Shown here one piece after another: positions 50,734-63,847 of a DNA stretch of 64,000 nucleotides. This DNA is from Anisakis pegreffii (lineage: Eukaryota; Nematoda; Chromadorea; Rhabditida; Anisakidae). The DNA lies in the NCBI GenBank assembly GCA_035041965.1, contig JAPYMA010000242.1, positions 1 through 64,000 of the forward strand, read 5' to 3'. The notes below the pieces were generated by a model. The model had not been told where the DNA came from. It saw only the letters and a list, made by a program, of their open reading frames with translations, and ran no database searches. Positions within the stretch are counted from its first letter, which is position 1, and each line of letters starts with the position of its first letter. A program made the position numbers and the translations under genes.

Positions 50734-53700
50734 TCAACTTCGGTATTCTGTTCCAACAAATCTTACCTCGGTTTCGGGCAGCGTTTGAATACCGTATTCG
50801 TTGTTATCTTTCAGTGTTTGTCTGCAGCATGCAAAACGCCTCAGAAGACAGCCGATGTCAAACTGATCCAAGTCCTCGGGCATTGGTTTGTTCTTCGTTT
50901 CAGGTGCCGTTAAAACTAACATTGATGCACCAGCCGAAAGAATCGCCACCACTGTTTGAGGAGCACGCTCGTCGATGTCTTTCTGCAGTTTGTTCAATTA
51001 TTCTTCCAACTTTTACCGAAGATGTGGACGTTAGGTTTAATTAGGGATATGCAGAAAGTGGAATTCAACATAACGTTTCACTTTTACTGACCAGTAATTC
51101 CAAGTATGGTGCAAGTACAGAGCCGAATTCACCGAAAAATGTGACAAGACCATAAAAGATATCTCGAATTGACGTTGGACTCATTTCGGCTAACAGCAAT
51201 GGTTCTGATGTCCAGAGGATACTGTTGAAAAGTTTTGCTACCACAGGAAATATCATCTCAATCGTTCCAGGACCTTTATTATTTGATTATCGTCTTGAGT
51301 TATTGCACATGAATTCTTCTACATACACTCTGATTTCGGATCGACAACAGCGATTGATTTAGTAATGACTGAGCAGATTGACCGAATGAATCGGATTTAC
51401 GCTTAAAGAGTTGACTATCTACACAAAGGAATAACGAACATACGCTGTAGCTGAGCTATAGGTTTTGCTCAGTTTCTCGAGAACCGCCATAAGTCAGTAA
51501 TTGTTCGCTATATATCGATAAATTTCTTACAAACGCTCTTGAGCCATATTTTGAATGAAACACTGCAGGCTATAGTTAATGTTACTGGAAGAATCGAGTT
51601 GAATACGGTTTAAAAAAACCTGGATATAAAATCGCAGCTCCCATTGAAACACCTTGTAAAGCAAGACACCAGAATGTAATTGTTCGACGACCAAATTTGA
51701 GCAACAATGGTATACACAACAAACCAGCCGGTATTTCGACTAAACCAGAAAGGAAATAACCCGTATAGCTGTCGTCACTCAATTTAGTACTGAACAACGC
51801 CAAACCCCAATACGTCGTATTCATAACCATACTGCAACGAAAATATTACAGAGGTACTTGTTAAAAGCAGTCATCGAATAGTGATTGATAGGAAAACAGA
51901 AGAGTACTTTGAAAATTCAATCGCACTCTAATGCTGGAGTTATCCAATAAAGTGGTTTTTAGCATCGCATCTATCACGTAAGCACGATGGTATCGGATCT
52001 TAGTGATCACTATGGTTATCATCCTCAAACACCAGCAGTTCCATCAATCCTTTCATGTTTACATCGATGCATCATTCCCTTCTTCCTTCGAATGCGATCA
52101 AACTATTTTCTATCCTCATAACGTCCACAGATCTATATCTCAGATAACTAAAACTACTCTGCTTCAGAATTTATTCAACCGAAAACTCACATAATAAGAC
52201 AATGAATGGTCAGATGGAATACGATTGCCTTATTTTTGACCATATCGATGAAAGTTCTTGAATTCCCTTCATTCAGCTTTGTTGTACTCGATTTACAGTC
52301 AGGTATTGAGATAGTTTTGTGGTTGAAAGTTGATGATTTTTCAATGTACCTGAATTTCGTTCGATAATTTTATCGATTTTGATGCTACAACATTGTTAAA
52401 AAACAAATTCCCAACAGACTTCAGACTTCACTCTCTCCACTTGTTGCTGAGAAATGAAAAATTCAAGTCCGAGAGACGTCTGAATGATGCAATGTAACTG
52501 AGAAGAATAGTGTCAGAATTCAAAATAACAAATGAGGATTAAGACATGAATCGTTTTTAATCATTAGTTTTGGACATATGGATTACGTTTGTTGAATCAC
52601 TTTTCAAGTAGTGATAAAATATTTTACAAATTTTGAATCGATAATCTTTGAATAACAATCGAATGAACAACATGAGTTACTCTCTCTAATAGATCATTCT
52701 GAACCAAAATTCTATGTATATAGATCTATGTATATGTATATCTATGTATACATTTTAGTGATGCTCACATTAGGAAGTAATTAATATTCCTGAATGGAAA
52801 CATGTAATGTATTTGTTTAATGACTGAAGTAATAAAATGTGTTCGTCGAAATGAACATTTTAAACATATGCATCACCTTGAAACTTGCTTGCTTCTATTG
52901 TGTGTTATCATCCAATGTAGAGACTCTGGTAGTAACCTGAAAACTTCATTTGTACACTCAGTAACTTATCAGCACATTTTTCTGTACAGGTTTTTTAATT
53001 TTTTGACAATGAATAAGCTAATTGTGAAGGTCACATTGATTGCTAAAAGAGGAACCATTGAGGAGTGCAATGATATGAATTTCAGTTCACTTAACAATCA
53101 TCTCCAAAACGAAGTAGGACAACTAATGACAAATTTTTTCTCTTTAGCAACGGCAGTTCGTTAAGTATAAGAAGGTGTCTGACTGCTGTGTCAGCAAACG
53201 AATTTGATGATTAATCAGCTAACCAATAATAAGAGTACGTGAGAAGTCCAGGAAGAGAGACAGCAAAATATAACCACCGCCAATTACTGATGAATACTCG
53301 AAGGATACCGACCAACATTATACCAGAAACCCATGCAAATGTTCCGACCACAGGAATGAATGAACGAAATTTCACTGAAACCGATTCGCAGCAGAACACC
53401 CAACCAACTGTCGCATAACTCTGGAAAAGATTTCCACTTCTGGTTCAGTCAACAGAATTACATTGGTACAACCATCAACTTCCTCTTTGCTTAGCAACAG
53501 AATCACTTGGGAAGTGAATGCTGCATGAAAACAGATTATATATTTGACTTTCAATCATTCTTTCGATCAGAAAGCGAATCTATCGATTGTATCATATGAT
53601 ATTGAAGTTATCTGACTGCTGCTTCAGTGAATTTGATGAATAATCAGCTAACCAATAATAAGGGAACGTGAGAAGTTTTATTTGTTACTTGGACATCGAG

Positions 53701-56332
53701 TGGTTGTTTTGTCAATCGCTTTGAGCGATCGGCGGAATATTTATTGCTTTAGAGTTGTGATTATTTGTTGGATTGATAGTTGGCTACGTTTAATTATGCA
53801 AAGTATTCACGTCAACTAGTTAATCACTCGATTCAGTTCGGTTGGCCTGCTCGCCTAGTCAGAGGGGTGGCGCCAGTCAAGGCTAAAACAGTGCGAACGG
53901 AAACGTGAGCATTGTGGCCAGCAACGTTTGATAGCCTGGCCAATTCAGGTAATCCAGGTAGTGATATTGAAGAGTGGTTCTCATAGCAAGGAAAGATTCC
54001 GGCTGAGTAGAATATAGGGTTCTCAGTGGGGAACTGTGGCAGTTGATAAACAGTTGTTGCTCAGTTTTCTGGATTTAATTCGTTCACAGTTGATCATCCA
54101 AATTAAATAATGAATAATCGTCCAAATCAATGAAGGAATATAAACAATCCTCTTTCAACATCAAATCAGTAACCGCGATTAGAATCTCACGAAAACGGAT
54201 GATTCCCTGCACCGATATCGTCAAATGTTTGGAAAGAATGATGGAGACAAACGAAGAATGTGATATCTGTGATATTGGTGCCTCAGCAGGCATAAACATG
54301 AAGGCATAAACTCGTAATCAGTTACGATACTTGTTAATTAAATTAATAAATAAATTATTCCATGATTGCTCAATAATATCAACGTAAAGAAGTGATTCAT
54401 TTGTTAAAACCAAATAGTTTAGCGGTGAATTTTTTGAGCATTAGATCAATTTCCTGATCTTTCGCAGTCTTGAGATTGCAAAAAAAATAAACTGTTAGCG
54501 GGGAAGACAAATTGCGGTTTCGCTGATTGCTGGGGAGGAGAAATGACAATTTGTCATACTAACAAACGAGGTCACGAAGCACAAGTTCATGAGAACCTTT
54601 GCAATTCGTACTTTATCGGAGATGATCATTTCTGATCATTCGACGTCTCCACTTTGGTTGATCTACTTTTTCAGATCTATCTTTTCAAAAACGTTTATGC
54701 TTCAACAAGTACAAGTATGATTCAAATTCGGTAAAGCAATACGCAATTGTGCATGTGGCTTCTTCATAAACTTACTAAACGATGGATAGGTTACAGAAAT
54801 TCATTTAAAAGTTCACTCTCAATACATGTCAATTCCTCAACTGATAATCGAATGAATGCGATGAGTGAATTCAACGAACCGAAGTTCCAACGCCAGTGAT
54901 AAAGCGGAAAAGAAGAAACCATCCATACGTTGGTGCAAACGAGCATGCAACGGCCGCAGTGACTGCAGTCCAAAGGGATATCAGAAACGCATATCGACGG
55001 CCGTATAAGTCTGAGAGCTGTGTTGTGAACGGTGTTACTAACAGCCCGCCTTAACTGCTACTTCAGTTACCATTCCAATCGCATACATTATTCAGAGAAT
55101 GATACATTCAAATTTCGAAAACTTATGTCAGAAACATGCATTGTGCAATGCAATTCGATGTGAACAGCATTCAATAAATTAATTCAGTGTTTGTCAATAT
55201 GACTGAAGATTTTGAACGGTTGTCTTTACTCCCCCAATTCGGGAAATGATGATTGTCTGACAGTACATAAAAAGATAACTCATGAAAAGAACCCAGTAAG
55301 AAGAGTGATGAAGCATGCTGGGCCCAATGCTCATCGCGACAAACCAAGTTGAACTGAAATTTGCAAAACTTTAACAGCCTTTAGGCAAAATTCAATTCCC
55401 GTTTCAATCCGAATTAATTTCGATACGTTCAGCAAAACGATCATCGCATGGACAAGCGCGTACAGATTTCGTACAAATGATCGAAAATTCATCAAAAAAG
55501 TCTACGTTCAAACAACACAGCTCCAATTAATCTTCACTTATTGTTCGAGGAACAACAGCTAATTACCCAATTTTCTCCCAAGAACCTTATGATATAATGT
55601 CACTGCCTCACCTCGGAGTTAAGTGTAGTTTGTGGTGATGATTCATTGAATTTGAAAGATGCGTTTGGGATTTCATTGCACAGAATTGTGACGTTGTTCG
55701 AATCGTTCACGTAACAGCTATCGATAATCGTATATTCCTGTACATTTTAGAATCGTTTCAAATCTTAGTTGAGATGAGAATCCGCCACAAAATAACCGAC
55801 TGTTCATGATGAACATCCGCAGGGGACTAAAGCTTATGTCGAACGCTGTTAAATATATCGTTGATTTCACAGCAAATGATGAAATCGGTTTTTTAAATGA
55901 TTCGATCCTTAATATGAAACGCAATGATCCTGAGAAAGAATGCAGCTAAATGTGACCAGCATGCTTGTAGTAACCATATTTCTCACGTGAAAAGCTTTGA
56001 AAAGTCACCGACCGACTTTGATTCGGCCTCGTTTTGTTTGATATCACATTCGAATTCAGGTGCAGTTGATATGAAACTCATGATCATCATTTGTGACGAA
56101 TACAACATCAGTACTGCGGTAATTAATATGTATGCCTTCATCTGTAATTTCTTCGTTCCAATTGTGCTGACTCTGCCAGAAGTAATTGAATTTTTTCGCG
56201 TAGCATTTTTCGAATATCAGCGAAAACCTTGTAGTTTATCGAACTTAATTACAACTTGTGGCTTACCTGATAAGGTCCATATTTTCCGAAAGCGTCTAGA
56301 ACCTTCTCGGCATCCAACTCTTTTAGGCTCAT
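50734..56332 (-). CDS. SLC22/organic cation transporter-like MFS protein
   Basis: Minus-strand exons in order: 56267-56332 (start; VLDAFGKYGPYQ), 55987-56141 (TM1), 55612-55717 (extracellular loop with Cys and N-glycosylation-type sites), 55293-55353 (FNLVCRDEHW), 54880-55049 (TM2-4 with the MFS motif QLSDLYGRR), 53438-53482 (CTNVILLTE), about 53213-53395 (TM5-6; SNWRWLYFAVSLPG), 51620-51831 (TM7-8; FLSGLVEIPAG, KFGRR), about 51065-51250 (TM9/10 area; MSPTSIRDIFYG, GEFGSVLAPY), and about 50734-50983 (TM11/12; then PETKNKPMPE). These are the family signatures of SLC22 plasma-membrane carriers of organic ions. The first five exons keep phase. The join from 53438 to the next exon is off by one base, and the usual PESPRWL loop after TM6 was not found. 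The gene may have an unseen exon, a sequence error or real decay. Confidence 0.75.
53172..53247. repeat. Duplicated exon-edge segment, copy 1
   Basis: TCTGACTGCTG, GAATTTGATGA and AATCAGCTAACCAATAATAAG, then ACGTGAGAAG, recur at 53604-53679. This copy covers the end of the TM6 exon of the SLC22-like gene. Confidence 0.85.
53604..53679. repeat. Duplicated exon-edge segment, copy 2
   Basis: Same direction as copy 1 and about 430 bp away, upstream in gene orientation. It carries only the end of the exon without the rest of TM5-6, so it is a partial duplication. Confidence 0.85.
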
Positions 56333-59300
56333 CGTAAGTGAAAGTCGTTTATTGGATCCAGTTGTTGACACATCATCACTTTTCGCTGCCTCTGTTGTAA
56401 AGTGATCCATCACCGCAGATTTGATTTCAATCGTTGACAGTTTCCGTGAAATTCCTTCTTCGGAACGCCTTCATTACAAACATATTGTCATGACAATTTT
56501 CTTGTAAAAGTGACATGAAGAGGCGAAAAAACGGGTGTTGTAAACATGAGATAAGCCAGCATCAGTGATTCGTTATGCAGTAATTTCTTATTCATTACAT
56601 CTTTATCGTTCGCTAATTTTAGAATTTTTCATGGTCATAAGTTCAACGGCAGCCAATTTTGAACAATACAACAACACTGAACTGAAAAATGAGGCATTTC
56701 AATCAACCACTCAAAGCAAAAACTACACCTAACAACAATTCAGACTGCACTCAATAACAGAACAAGTAATCTGTATCATCAGTGAGTAAATCTTTCCGGT
56801 TTTCAGTATGGTTATGCAAAGAACCCTCATTTAATTGCGACAGGTCGTGAATGATTTGAAAAACATAAGTGACGCATTCAAATGTCTCCTATTATAATCG
56901 CTTGAAAAGTGCCCTTTGCGATCTCATGTCCATCCCAAAATACTTGAATGAAACTCCGATTGAGCGGCAAGTGAGGAAACAAGAAATTATGCTGTGTGGA
57001 GCAAAAACAACTATGGTGAACGATTGTGGCTACTTATATTTCATACTTATTATTGATAAGAGTCACTTGTTCGCTGCCGTCCGACACTGCTGATAAGGGA
57101 TGAAAACATGTGAAATAATGATAGTTCTCAAAGTCATTGTAAAATTCAAAGTGTTTATTGCGTTTCGTTTTTTTGATGATTGACATTGCTAACTTAATGG
57201 CATTCCTTTGGATTCCGTAGTTTTTTGAATCACCGTCTATTTGATCGTTATCAAGCGAGTTACTTGGCGAATTATATTGATTAAGCTGTTCAGTGAGTGA
57301 AAAAATCGCCTGTTTTTTAAACGTTATGAGCATAATAAGAAGCCTAATTGCACTCGAGGAAATTTGAAATCTAATCGGGATGAGTCCTGGAATATTAAAC
57401 GGATTAAGAAAAATTCTAGTTCTGTAGCAAAAGGAACATAAGAATCTTCATTCTAGCATGAAATCGGAATTTCATGCGATGTTGTACAGTTTGGCTGGAA
57501 AAATCTCTACATGTATCATTATCGTAGCGATTATTATCGCATTGAAATGCTTAATAAACTTCTCCTTAAGGCGATCAGTCATCGATACTTCGTCCTTCCA
57601 AGTAGAACACAAGATGAAGAATGGCTTTGAAAGTTCTGTGTGATTGAGAATTCCGAACAATATCTTAAAATTTATGTTTCGGCATTATTGTTTCCCATTA
57701 TAGCAAATGTGTTTGAATGTGAAGTTTATATGATGTATGAAAATTGAAGATGTCTTCTTATAGAAGTAAACGAGTTCACTCAATTTGTTTTATAAAATTT
57801 ACTTCAGTTGAAATTAACAATTTGCTTTATTAACGTTAGCTATTTTTTCATGGAAATATAGTGAGAAAGATTTGGTTGGTGAAAATTGCAACTAAACCAT
57901 GTTCATCAATGAATTTGAAATAGTTTGATGGAAAGCTGGTTCGCGATTTTGGATTGTGCTCATCAGAAACAATGCAAAGCATCGTTTGGGATTGATTGTT
58001 GAAGAGTGTTTGTCGTTGATTAGTATTTCTGCAGTATTTCGAATGAGTGCATCCGACAGAGACATAAAATAAGACTGATATTTATCATTGTAGATGCGGC
58101 TTATAGATAACATAAACCGTGCTGTCAATATCAGTACATTCCTTCTATGCAGCATTCCATTTCGCCCAAAGTTACATTTTGTTCGTTACGTTATCATTTT
58201 CTATTGACCTCTGGCATTGACTTATTCTTTTATAAAATCTTTTCGCTGATCTGTCAGAAGATGCTTATCACTGAACAGGTGACGAAATTCCTGACAGTAT
58301 CATTACAAAGATCTCGATAATGTTAAAATTCCCAATCTCAATTCTCTTAATTTGTTTTGGTACCATTCACAAGCACGAAATTGAACGAACATTTTCCATC
58401 GGACTGCTTCCAATCAATTCACACTTTACAATATGAAATTTGATATCTTGATTTAGATGAAGTCGTTTAACGTCTAGTTGCATCTCACCGTCACTGTTGG
58501 AAATGAAGAAATTAATTTCAGATGAAAGTGTGCCCCACTCATTTTCACGAACTTGATGCTTCCATCATTTTGGTATTTTTCAACATCATTGAGCTGTTAA
58601 TCAAAAATGTTAGATATAAGTTTTAAGGTGAAGGTTATGTAGGTGGGCGCTTAATCGAATAAAACATTCTTGATTTCGAAACGCTATAGCATGCAGAAAA
58701 CGCTTCGTAATTGATTTGTTCAAAACACAAATAGTTTCGTGGTGATTACTCATCATAATTAACAAATTCCACACAAATTTCATTCACTTACGATAAAAGA
58801 TTCTATCATTATCGATTACATATAAATCATTGCTATTTAATCTTTGTGAGGTTTTGGGAGTTTAACCTGGAGACCTGATGGTTCCTATTGATATCAATTA
58901 GCGAGTAAAAATATGGGGCTCAAGGGTTCCAGTCGTCTTTGTAGAAAGTATTTTCATCCGCTGATTAGTAATAGCGTGAATCATAACGTATCAAAGCCAA
59001 ATTCCCACTCACAATTACTACAAAACAATGAATGGTAATGTTTTGTGAATTGAAGGTTTACTTTGTTGTTCTTAACAGAGATGATGTTTTTAAGAGATTT
59101 TTTGATAATATTATCCACCGAGAGAGAAATTGATGCGGAATGAGTCTTAATTTCTCTTTTTTTTCATTACAAAATACTTCCTCCAATACGAACTGCACTA
59201 AGAATTTCCATGATGAAAACGCCGTACGTCAGTGATAAGTGTTTTTAGTGGTATTATCAATTGTAAAGGGTGTAACTAAGTGAGTGCCCGTCGGTGATAG

Positions 59301-62300
59301 AAGCAAGAGCGGTTGCCTTTAGGGATTGTCGCAATACGGGTTGGTATTTTAGTTTAGTGGGAGTGCCATTGCGCGATATAACATCGCAATCAAAACATCA
59401 AGATCTTATCGCTTCAGCGATGAACTTTTTCTCCCTTCTGCGGTTTTAACAATTGTTCTATCAAATGGAATGCCACACTACCAGTGCATCTATGTATCTG
59501 TGCAGTTGTCAGATCTGAACACCAGTTCGTATCTTTCGAACCTCGGTGTTACTTTATAATAAACCATTTTCATCCAAATCCTCTTTAACCCAACCAATAA
59601 TTTTCCTAAGCCATCGTCCATTCTATAAATTACTACAAGCAAATTTCATCGCTCTTCTTGTTCAGCTTCTTGAGCCATGCTGTTTGTGTCATGTTCGAAT
59701 AGGTTCCTTGAAACGAACGAATGTTTGCATTATTTTCTTAGTGCAACAGTCTTTCTTCTTCTACTAGGCACACCTAGGACGGTTTGTAATCAAAGGTTAT
59801 AGTAGCATTTCGTCTGACAATGAGAAAATTTTATACACAGGCAGCCTTTGGAGTGTTCTTTTTGCAATGAAAAAAGGCACAGTCCAGAGTAGCGTAGTGA
59901 TAAAGGGATCGAAAGATAGAAATCTTTCCAATTCATTTTCCTCTATTCATTTCCCTTTTTCGTTTATTCTTCTAAACCATTCACATCGTTATAATTGCAG
60001 TCTGTGCTCTCAGCAACGAAAATTGGCTGGATCAATAGATTCAGATCGAACTGATAAGCATCTGGCTGCTTTTCCTACTTTCAGTTATTCTATGAAAGCG
60101 TCGCGATAAGCAATCTCTGCTTTCGCATTCAAACCACCAACTCACCATGCGAATTCAATCAATTCTTTGTTTTCATTGATTTTCGGGGTTTTGATACGTT
60201 TCGTTTTTCAAATTGGTTTGAATTCTCGAAATTTTTTCGTCATTAAAACACTTGATCTAATTTTCAATCAAGATTTTTAATTAAGATAATTGTTTATCTT
60301 GTGCTGCTTCGAAAATTTTTATGACTGACTTTCGTTGTATTTGAGAAAATTATCGCGTGCATTTGCATTTGCATTCGATTTGCAAAATGACCACTAATTT
60401 CGGTAAATGAAAAACGCTTTCTTGCTGTTACTGAAGCTTATAAACAAAGTCGGCCTTACGAAAGCCTTCATCAAAACAACTGGACAATTGGGTTGATGAT
60501 CGTACGTATTAGGCAAAATTTCTCAGGGTTTTTGGTTTGCTTTCTTGATGCATCGCAACAATGAATCATGCTCGGTTCAGGCCACAATTTAGCGGCAAAA
60601 TCACTTCCTGTGAATGGTCAGCACAGAATGATGCTTTCTCAGAAAATTATCCTCATTCTGCATTGCGCGACTGTCGAATAGTTTGCTTAATTCGATACCA
60701 GGAACCGTTGTCTTAGAACGGATGCGATTATACGAGTGACTGTGACTGAACTGAAAGCACTTATAATGAATCATTCTAATTTGTGGCAATAGTCAACCGA
60801 TGCTTCAAGACGTGCGTTTGGTTATCTGATCTGTCGCTAAGCCTAGGTTTAGAGTCAGTTGCCTGTTATATTCGACACGCCAAATGAATCGATCGAATTG
60901 CATCAGATGAATCGGATTTATTTGACCCATTAAAAGTTACCAACTTTTAGTTGTTTAACAACACACATAAACTGATGAATTACGTGCAGTAAAGCCTTAA
61001 ATCGCTCGCATTCTTTCGCATGGCACATCAAATGAATACGTGAACTCTTCTTAATGCCATCGCTTGCAGTGCCTTCTTCGAGGCTCATTTTCTTGACTTT
61101 TTTTGGCAAAAATTCTCAATGCGTTCATCTGCACTCAGCCATTCTGTATGTTCAGGGTGATCTCTTCAATAACTAATGAATAGCAGGAATTGTTTTTGAT
61201 GAATGAAAATATTGCAAAAGGTTGTCAAACCTTTGAAACTGGATCGTGCATTGTAATGATTCATTCATTGAGTTTGTGACTTTTTTAATGAAGCTGGCAA
61301 TTTGTATGAAAAGAATGCTTGTTTGAACGTCTCTTTCCTCAAAAGCAATGAGATTTCTACCGAAAGTACAGCAGCCATTTTCGGAGAGTTTTTGAGGGAA
61401 ATATTAAGAACAGTGGTTTATGTTAATACCGAGCACGTCAAGCATCATTAGTTTTGTTGATGGCATGTGTTCCTTTTTTGGTTTTGCTTGGACTGGATGT
61501 CTATCAGATGCGATCAATTGAAACAGATAGATGGATGGGTTAGATTTATGTGTGTACGATCGTTTTTTGAGGCATCGTGCTATAAGACCGCAATTTATAT
61601 GCGTTCAGTGATAGCTTTCAAGTGATAAGGAATAGCGGAAGGACGAGATCAGATAAGCCTACTACTCTGAAACGATATAATGCAGTGCGCATGCCTCTTA
61701 TCGGCACTCTCCCATCTTGAATCTCCTCCTCGCCGAGCAAACACTCTTAGATCTGTCTATCTTTATTTGTCCGAAGCCAGCACCAACAGCAGCAACATGC
61801 ACACATTATTAGGAAGCACAAGCATCATTCGATGCCATCCTAAGTAATGATTTCTGCAAACAATTCCATTCCAAGCTTTTCATTAGTGCTTGCTACTAAG
61901 ATCTTTCTTTCCGCAAGGTAATTCTCTTGAATGCTAACTTTAAGAGTTTATTCGATGTAGCGTCGTTGTTGCACCTACTTATTCATTTATGCGTCATTAC
62001 ATTCAGTAATATTGCTTGGCATGGATGAGCATGCTACTTGATGTACTTGAGAGAGTAATGTTACTGGTTGAAGTCAATGATCATGATCTAAAACTGAACG
62101 TTCTCATAGTGATAAATTCGTTTAGTCATTCTCCTACTGCAACCTTTGGTGACCACAAGGTAGTACTAAGTTGAAATTATCCACTGCTAAAATAGAATTA
62201 ATCGATCGATTCACAATTTGAAGATCAGTTCTTCGAACCGACTAATAATGCAGATGTTTCGCTCATTGATAAGTTGAAGGGAGACCGGAAAACTGAAATT

Positions 62301-62424
62301 GATTCCACCTTTACATATTGTATCTGTTCACAAGCATATGATATGATGATGACGTTTGAAATATTCCGCAATAATGATAACATCACAGATAAGAAGAAGG
62401 CATTATTGCAAAACATTATTTGCG
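56333..62424. other. Gene-poor stretch
   Basis: About 6 kb without a supported gene. Short frames (for example 56869-57093 plus and 59867-60109 plus) lack family resemblance and paired splice sites. A TTGCAT triplet repeat lies near 60363. Confidence 0.5.
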
Positions 62425-62795
62425 TCATACACTAAACATAACGTTGACTAGAACTATCATTGAATAATACAACAACAGAGAATGGTCGCGTAAATCAATT
62501 AGAAGGTTAACTAAGGTGAATCGTTCATCACTCTTCTCATCATTACACTGATCACTTGTCTCTTCATTCACTTCTGGCGAAAATGGTTTATAGTTATTAT
62601 GGCTAGCACGATGAAAATTCGTGGCCACGGCATAATGAGTCAATAGAACGTGAACGTTTCGTGGTTTGTTGCTGTTGATTTTCGACGATCCATCTGGATT
62701 ACAGATGAATGATTCTTCGATGTCATTATTGATATTCGTAACCGGCAGTTTAATCTGCAACTTGTAGTTATCATTTGCGAACTGATTGATACTGA
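62425..62795 (-). CDS. Candidate terminal exon, not recognised
   Basis: A minus-strand frame open from an acceptor-like CATCAG near 62796 to a stop, about 120 codons, polar with an acidic patch (SDQCNDEKSDE) and a hydrophobic end (YSMIVLVNVMF). It has no initiating ATG of its own. It abuts a plus-strand candidate exon, so at most one may be real near the boundary. Confidence 0.25.
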
Positions 62796-63051
62796 TGAAC
62801 GAAGTGACCGCTCAACTAACCTCGTCAAGACGAAAACAACAAAAACCGGCGAGAAAAATCGAAGAGAAAATGCCCTCAAATGTGACGACAAATTGCCCGA
62901 ATTCGAATACGACCAGTGTTATTGTTCGAGCTGTGGATTTATGTTCTTCTTCTGAACAACACAACGTTGATCTTCCAGTTGGAACCATATTAGGTCCATT
63001 TGTTGTCCTTAAAAGCAACACTGATAACGATGACTGCACCAAATGTAGTGA
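62786..63051 (+). CDS. Candidate exon, not recognised
   Basis: An open plus-strand frame that ends at a GTGATC donor after 63051. It is basic at first (SSRRKQQKPARKIEEK), then Ser/Asn-rich, then VDLPVGTILGPFVVL and DDCTKCSE. The LPxGTxxGPF motif is reminiscent of the start of PR/SET-type domains, but too little is present to claim that. Confidence 0.35.
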
Positions 63052-63312
63052 GGTGATCTATTTGATTGATTGCTTTGCAATGTTTTTCTGAATATCAATA
63101 AGCTTACATCTAGAATGTTTCTCTTTTTAGTTTAAGTGTTTCATTCAATCACTCTTGCTGGATTACTCCGTCCATATGCAAACGACAACTATCACAACGT
63201 TTTTTTTTTCAGTTCAGCATTTTGGTCCTAATGAAATGAACAGCGTCTGAAGCAGAAACTAACGTTTCATCAACTGCACCATCCTAGAAGTACCACATGA
63301 ACACAGAATTAC

Positions 63313-63313
<1 letters not shown>

Positions 63314-63400
<87 letters not shown>
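63314..63400. repeat. (TA)n microsatellite
   Basis: About 87 bases of alternating T and A with a single interruption (AA at about 63350). Long TA tracts are mutation-prone and the true length may be uncertain in an assembly. Confidence 0.97.
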
Positions 63401-63403
<3 letters not shown>

Positions 63404-63601
63404 TAGCGCATATATTCATTTATTTCACACGTTATAAGTATTATGTATTGAAATAGGATGCATAACGTAATGTGACATTCGCGAAGTAATGCGCAGTGAG
63501 TTGAGACGTGAATGGAGTATAAATATAATGTCAACATCTCATTATCAATGATCACACACTTGAAGATCGCCCTGATAAGGTTTTACCACAATGTCGCTCA
63601 T

Positions 63602-63847
63602 CTAACTGATATCGTCCTCTTTAACACAATCAAAGCATTTGTCGTATAATTGGATTAATTCGTGCGTTATTTTTAATTGCAACGTTGCGGTCAATGAACG
63701 ATGAGCAAATAAAATGAAATGCTGCCGTTGCGTTTCATCGATAGCACTCAAATTTGCATCTAGTAAATTCAGGTACTCTGCGGAATAGTAATAGTATTTC
63801 ATAAGGAACGCTGAGCGACTCCCTAATTGCTGAATTGCTCTGAACAT
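63602..63847 (-). CDS. Candidate C-terminal exon of a gene running off the right edge
   Basis: A minus-strand frame of 81 codons ending in EDDIS and a stop. It has protein-like composition: tyrosine-rich KYYYYSAEY, then a helical stretch with HELIQLYDKCFDCV. An acceptor-like GTTCAG lies near its start (about 63840), so it is probably the last exon of a gene whose upstream part is outside the window. No family recognised. Confidence 0.4.
   Translation of the reverse strand: MFRAIQQLGSRSAFLMKYYYYSAEYLNLLDANLSAIDETQRQHFILFAHRSLTATLQLKITHELIQLYDKCFDCVKEDDIS

Noticed and set aside
55040..55100. Apparent one-base frameshift in TM2 of the transporter
   Set aside because: It disappears when exon 55293-55353 is spliced to an acceptor ending TTAAG just before 55049; the protein then reads LFLLGGLLVTPF in frame.
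55718..55924. 68-codon minus-strand open frame in the transporter
   Set aside because: It lies in the intron between exons 55987-56141 and 55612-55717, which join in phase without it.
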